From an uncultured bacterium (lineage in GTDB: Bacteria; Bacteroidota; Bacteroidia; Bacteroidales; Bacteroidaceae), in NCBI GenBank assembly GCA_946188155.1, contig CAMHUC010000001.1, positions 62,001-126,000 on the forward strand: a DNA stretch of 64,000 nt, read 5' to 3'. The translations under genes and the position numbers were made by a program. Under the pieces are notes generated by a model. It had not been told where the DNA came from and made no database searches. It saw only the letters and a program-made list of their open reading frames with translations. Positions 60,544-64,000 of the stretch are shown here, in pieces. Numbering within the stretch: the stretch's first letter is position 1; every line of letters starts with the position of its first letter.

Positions 60544-61528
60544 GACACAGACTTTAGAAAATCCTGTCATTCAGGTCAGCGGCACGGCTACGGTAGAGCC
60601 GAGCGTTGAGGTGGCTAACCTTTGCGAAATAAAGGACGGCCAGGTAGTAACAACATCATTGCGCGTTGCGGAGATTTTCAGCAAGGAGCACAATCATGTT
60701 TTACGAGCAATCCGGGAGTTGGATTGCAGCGACGATTTCCGAGCGTCCAATTTTGGACAGTCGTTTAGAATCAGGCAGTTACCCAACGGAATGGGTGAAC
60801 GCCAAGACCCCTACTATTTGATTACCCGCGACGGCTTTGTATTCCTTGTGATGGGCTTTACGGGCAAGACCGCCGCGAAGTTCAAGGAGGCGTATATCAG
60901 AGCCTTTAACGTGATGGAAGAGCGTTTGCGCCGTATGCAGAGCAGCCCGCAGTACACGATGGCCGATGCGCCCCGCCTGGTGCATGAGCATCTGGAGCGC
61001 ATGGAGGCCGAGGAGCAGCCGATAGTGGAGAGCTACGGACAGCAGCGTGTCGTATCGACCGTGACGCTTGCACGGCTTACCGGGCGAAAGCATGAGAACA
61101 TTTGCGCCAGCGTGCGCCGCATGTTCAAGCACACCCTACGACCCGCCCGTCTCTTCATCCGCACCGGGCGCACCGTGCGCCGTGGTTTCGGACGCGGCTA
61201 CGACAGCGAGGGCGTGCAGTACCTTATCACGATTGAGGGTTTTCGCGTGATGTGTACCCATGCCGAGGGATTGAGTGAGGACGTGCAGAAACTCGTAATG
61301 TCGGAGTTCTACAAGGCCAAGGGCAAGAACCGTCCCGGACAGCCCAACCCCTCAACGCCCAAGATGCCGCCCACGCCACCCGACGAAGAGCCGACGGCCA
61401 CCGCAGCGGGGCCGACGATGCCCAAGGACGCAGCCGACATGATGCGCCGGATGGTGCAGGCTATGGCCGCGCTGATGGGCGTAGATGTAAACGAGGTGTC
61501 TAACTTAATCAGCGGAGGGCGTAAGTGA
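60539..61528 (+). CDS. Rha-family phage regulatory protein
   Basis: 329 residues. The N-terminal third is a Rha domain (TTSLRVAEIFSKEHNHVLRAI, YYLITRDGFVFLVMGFTGKT, AFNVMEERLRRM). A second DNA-binding-like region follows (STVTLARLTGRKHENICASV, QYLITIEGFRVMCTHAEGL), then a Pro-rich linker and a helical tail. Rha and related proteins act as phage antirepressors or lytic-growth regulators. The start codon lies within leader element A', so translation may be RNA-controlled. Confidence 0.8.
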   Translation: MATQTLENPVIQVSGTATVEPSVEVANLCEIKDGQVVTTSLRVAEIFSKEHNHVLRAIRELDCSDDFRASNFGQSFRIRQLPNGMGERQDPYYLITRDGFVFLVMGFTGKTAAKFKEAYIRAFNVMEERLRRMQSSPQYTMADAPRLVHEHLERMEAEEQPIVESYGQQRVVSTVTLARLTGRKHENICASVRRMFKHTLRPARLFIRTGRTVRRGFGRGYDSEGVQYLITIEGFRVMCTHAEGLSEDVQKLVMSEFYKAKGKNRPGQPNPSTPKMPPTPPDEEPTATAAGPTMPKDAADMMRRMVQAMAALMGVDVNEVSNLISGGRK

Positions 61529-61815
61529 TGGAGAAAGATATGTTTGCAGGTGTGCAGCTCATGGCCGTAAAGCCGGAAGAGCAGAAGCGTGAGAAAGTAA
61601 TTGTGATGCAGCAGAAGAAAGGCAATGTACCCGCCTACGACCCGCAGGCCCTGAAAGATGCACTGGAGGCACTACGCGACTTTGTGGCCTTTGACATGGC
61701 CGCAGAATTGAGTACCGAGGCGACCATAACGGCATGGCGGCTATCGTCGGAACTGATGCCGCTTGACTATCTGATACGCGAAGTTGAATTTAAGGAAGTG
61801 GAGGTGTTGGTATGA
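61525..61815 (+). CDS. small phage protein, paralogue of the next gene
   Basis: 96 residues (NVPAYDPQALKDALEALRDF; ELMPLDYLIREVEFKE). It shares a PxY-QAL/T-DA-x-x-R core and a helical end with the following 88-residue protein. Overlaps rha by 4 bp. Unknown function. Confidence 0.65.
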   Translation: MMEKDMFAGVQLMAVKPEEQKREKVIVMQQKKGNVPAYDPQALKDALEALRDFVAFDMAAELSTEATITAWRLSSELMPLDYLIREVEFKEVEVLV

Positions 61816-62078
61816 GACAGACGGTAATAGAAATCAGAGACCGCGACGGCGTTATGCCCTATAGCGCACAGACGCTTACCGATGCCGTCAGGGGAACGCG
61901 CGAGTATCTCCGCCACCTGCTGAGTACCTACCCCGCCGACATGCCGTTGGTGGACGCGCTGGAGCGCGACGAACAGTTGAGCCTACGCAGCACGGCCAAG
62001 GCCTTTGAGCCGCTCAACTGGCTGTTAGAGGATGCCGTTATTACCGACCGCATAGAGGAGAAAGGAGGTGAGGCATGA
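61812..62078 (+). CDS. small phage protein, paralogue of the previous gene
   Basis: 88 residues (DGVMPYSAQTLTDAVRGTRE; AFEPLNWLLEDAVIT). Similar layout to the preceding 96-residue protein; both begin with 4-bp overlaps, so the block is co-translated with rha. Confidence 0.65.
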   Translation: MRQTVIEIRDRDGVMPYSAQTLTDAVRGTREYLRHLLSTYPADMPLVDALERDEQLSLRSTAKAFEPLNWLLEDAVITDRIEEKGGEA

Positions 62079-62278
62079 TTACGACCACGCGCCCGGACGT
62101 TGACTATAAGGGCAACTACACACAGACGCAGGCCGCAAAGGCTTTGGGAGTTGACCGCCACACCGTAGCCCGCTACGTTAAGAAAGGTTTTCTGAAGTGC
62201 AAGGTACGGCGTTTCGACCAAAAGACCGTCATCCCCGGCAGCGAGATACTGAAGCTATGGGGTGGCATGTGCATATAG
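62075..62278 (+). CDS. excisionase/AlpA-like HTH protein, paralogue of 35870
   Basis: 67 residues with the HTH NYTQTQAAKALGVDRHTVAR, a wing (VRRFDQKTVIPGSEI) and the same LKLWGGM end as the early-region copy. It closes the rha block. Confidence 0.75.
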   Translation: MITTTRPDVDYKGNYTQTQAAKALGVDRHTVARYVKKGFLKCKVRRFDQKTVIPGSEILKLWGGMCI

Positions 62279-62296
62279 ACTATCGTAAATAACCGT

Positions 62297-62339
62297 CAGG
62301 GCGGGAGCGCAGGCCAGCGGGCCGCGCCCCTGCCTTTAT
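62297..62339 (+). terminator. GC-rich hairpin after the HTH gene
   Basis: CAGGGCG (62297-62303) pairs with CGCCCCTG (62325-62332), then CCTTTATC. The rest of the gap to 62456 shows no gene. Confidence 0.5.
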
Positions 62340-62456
62340 CGGGCAAATCGGAGAGGTTTTGCCCAGAATTGTCGTACCCGTGAGAAACAAAAAACTTAAT
62401 AAACTCAAAATTGCGCCAAGGTTAGCCAACGTGCGCCACGATGCACCCTAACCGAT

Positions 62457-62487
62457 TTTGAACGCCCGTAAAATAGGTGTATCTTTG
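62457..62487 (+). promoter_or_regulatory. Promoter for the portal/head genes
   Basis: TTTG (62457-62460), 19 bp, TATCTTTG (62480-62487), 20 nt before the portal ATG at 62507. Confidence 0.75.
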
Positions 62488-62506
62488 CGGAAAACAACTT
62501 GCAAAG

Positions 62507-63772
62507 ATGAGGTTCTTTCCAGGTATATTTGGCCGCAAGCACCAACGCGAGGCCGCGACTGACACCACACCGACACAGGCCGATACCGGCGCGAAAAACG
62601 TCGTGGAAACGTCTGTTGTCGGTGTTTCCACGTCGCTTATCCGAATCAAGGGCGACGATGCTTTGAAAGTCATGGCCTACAAACGCGCCTTGAACATCTT
62701 AGCCGGGAGCGTAGCCCGATTGCCGCTACGCTACATGAAGCAGAAAGATGGTATCTACGTGGACTTTGAGGCCAGCCCCTTGCACTACCTGTTAGGCACA
62801 CAGCCGCAAAGCCGGTTATCTGCCTACTATTGGAAATATCAGTTAGTTTGGCAGGCTTTCCACGACGGCGACGCTTACGTATGGCCCCGTATCATTGACG
62901 GCGAGGTAGTGGAATTGGTGCTATTGAACCGCCACACTTGCAGTCTCGACGATACCAACGGCACGTACTACGTGAGCGACGAATATAACGGCGTTTACGG
63001 TACGTTCAAGGAAAGCGAGATACTGCATATATTCTTTAACAGCCACAACGGGCGCAGAGGTACGCCGCTTTGGAAAGAGGGCAACCGCGCCCTTAATATC
63101 ATGGCCACCGGCGACAACGAGACCCTTAACCGCTTTGTCAACGGCGGCAACGTCAGGGGCTTTATTACCAACGACAAATCGGTAGTGGGCTTTGGCGAGT
63201 ATGCCGACGAACAATTAGAGCAGTTGGCGCAGAGCGTAAGAGACGATTTCCGTAACGGCGTAGGCATTACGAGCCTACCCGGACAGGCGCAGTTTCAGCA
63301 ACTTTCGCTATCGTCTACCGATATGCAGTTTTTGGAAACGCGCAAGTTTGCCGTATTGGAGATTTCCCGCCTTACGGGTGTACCGCCCATCTACCTGTTT
63401 GATATGGTAGGCGGTAACTACAAGATACCCGAACAGGCCGACACCGCTTTCCTGACACAGACACTTGACGGCATTTTGTTGGCTATAGAATCGGAGTTTA
63501 ACCGCAAGTTGGTGAGCCGTTCAATGTGTTGCAAACGTACATTCAGTTTTGACCGCAAACGGTTATTCTCTATGGACTTGCTTTCAATGGCTAACTATGA
63601 AAGCAAGATGATACAAAACGGCACATTCAGCATTAACGACGTGCGCCGTATGGAGAATCAGCCACCCGTAGAGGGAGGCGATACTATCTACCTAAGTACG
63701 AACACCGCCGTAATGGGTAGCAGTAAGATGACAGGCGAGAAAGAAGATAATAACGATAATAACCAAAAATAG
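62507..63772 (+). CDS. HK97-type portal protein
   Basis: 421 residues from the ATG at 62507 (an upstream GTG lies in the promoter). Portal signatures: VARLPLRYMKQKDGIYVDFE, HYLLGTQPQSRLSAYYWKYQ, LEISRLTGVPPIYLFDMVGG, AFLTQTLDGILLAIESEFNR. It forms the dodecameric DNA channel at one vertex of the head and receives DNA from the terminase. Confidence 0.92.
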   Translation: MRFFPGIFGRKHQREAATDTTPTQADTGAKNVVETSVVGVSTSLIRIKGDDALKVMAYKRALNILAGSVARLPLRYMKQKDGIYVDFEASPLHYLLGTQPQSRLSAYYWKYQLVWQAFHDGDAYVWPRIIDGEVVELVLLNRHTCSLDDTNGTYYVSDEYNGVYGTFKESEILHIFFNSHNGRRGTPLWKEGNRALNIMATGDNETLNRFVNGGNVRGFITNDKSVVGFGEYADEQLEQLAQSVRDDFRNGVGITSLPGQAQFQQLSLSSTDMQFLETRKFAVLEISRLTGVPPIYLFDMVGGNYKIPEQADTAFLTQTLDGILLAIESEFNRKLVSRSMCCKRTFSFDRKRLFSMDLLSMANYESKMIQNGTFSINDVRRMENQPPVEGGDTIYLSTNTAVMGSSKMTGEKEDNNDNNQK

Positions 63773-63784
63773 ACAGGTATTGTT

Positions 63785-64000
63785 ATGAAAGAAATTCAGA
63801 AAAGAACGTTGGTACTGCCTGTTTCCCTGCATTTGAGAGAGACAGGCGAGGGCGAAGCCGAAAGCCGCATATTGGAGGGCTACGCCATGAAGTTTGGCAC
63901 GCGCTCTTTGCTTATCGGTTACTACTACCCGTTCTACGAGATATTAGAGCCGGGTTGCATTACCGAGGAAATGCTACGCGAACAGCGCATTTACTTTACG
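63785..64000 (+). CDS. Prohead protease (3' partial)
   Basis: 72 residues before the edge: TLVLPVSLHLRETGEGEAES, ILEGYAMKFGTRS, FYEILEPGCITEEML. HK97-type prohead protease, which matures the capsid. Its order after portal is standard. Confidence 0.88.
   Translation, partial: MKEIQKRTLVLPVSLHLRETGEGEAESRILEGYAMKFGTRSLLIGYYYPFYEILEPGCITEEMLREQRIYFT

Larger units (their letters stand above)
34100..64000. mobile_element. Prophage of a tailed phage (HK97-type head genes), right end beyond window
   Basis: From the repressor unit at 34.1 kb onward every gene fits a temperate tailed phage: CI-like repressor, replication module, terminase subunits, portal and prohead protease in HK97-like order. Codon use shifts (TTA/CTA leucines and spaced small genes). 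The short-repeat arrays of the chromosomal half are absent. The left boundary is placed between fabG and the first phage gene (34084-34142); the exact attachment core cannot be defined without the right end. No integrase is in the window. Confidence 0.92.

Noticed and set aside
34084..64000. Integrase, attachment core or tRNA target
   Set aside because: None seen in the window; the right end and integrase must lie beyond it, so no att site is called.

Overview
The window looks like chromosome of a Bacteroidales bacterium, most likely Prevotellaceae, with a tailed-phage prophage filling its right half. The lineage is inferred from family content (TamL/TamB pair, DUF4827, HU-like Bacteroidetes proteins, Cthe_2159-type beta-helix proteins, DUF3160, Cys-anchored lipoproteins) and from many promoters of the Bacteroidetes type (TTG or TTTG, 19-21 bp, TAnnTTTG). 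All calls are by eye from sequence. No database search was run.

Chromosomal part, about 1-34.1 kb. The end of an Rnf electron-transport operon (rnfG partial, rnfE, rnfA) is followed by a small lipoprotein. Then come minus-strand units: a TlpA-like thioredoxin lipoprotein; a LytTR regulator and LytS-type kinase behind three overlapping genes for secreted beta-helix proteins; and an Ala-rich lipoprotein. A plus-strand SulP transporter and a B3/B4-domain protein follow. Minus-strand genes resume with glmM, a DUF4827 lipoprotein, an NrnA-like DHH phosphoesterase, a nucleotidyltransferase, tamL-tamB, an S41 peptidase with a small upstream ORF, a frameshifted exported protein, a CapA-like protein, DUF3160, an RluA-type pseudouridine synthase and fabG. 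This half is peppered with imperfect tandem arrays of about 7-10 bp, both between genes and inside coding regions. It also carries a set of long inverted repeats placed just after stop codons.

Prophage, about 34.1 kb to the right edge. A minus-strand lysogeny unit (CI-like repressor plus an exported protein) faces the early region across a switch with mirrored operators and opposed promoters. The early region holds a DUF2800 nuclease-like protein, DUF4494, a DUF2815 protein, a family A DNA polymerase, a C-type-lectin-like protein that looks like a diversity-generating-retroelement target, a phage sliding clamp, a helicase-methyltransferase fusion, a VapE primase-helicase, a repeat cluster that may be the origin, VRR-NUC and SNF2 proteins, HNH and PLD-like proteins. 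Next are the small and large terminase subunits. An accessory island of about 4.9 kb then separates the large terminase from the portal: HU-like, DUF4248, two pairs of paralogous small proteins, small membrane proteins, a Rha-family regulator and an excisionase-like HTH. Portal and prohead protease follow and run off the edge. No integrase, reverse transcriptase, capsid or tail gene is in the window.

The most interesting signals are: (1) the leader of the rha gene, where one 21-nt element is complementary both to the 5' end of the transcript and to the rha start codon, and sits in the loop of its own closed stem, an arrangement recalling the c4 antisense RNA of phages P1/P7; (2) the DGR-type variable protein with a GC-rich hairpin and GAAA loop just downstream; (3) a shared phage promoter module; and (4) the chromosomal short-repeat arrays that have contributed signal-peptide and linker residues to several proteins.
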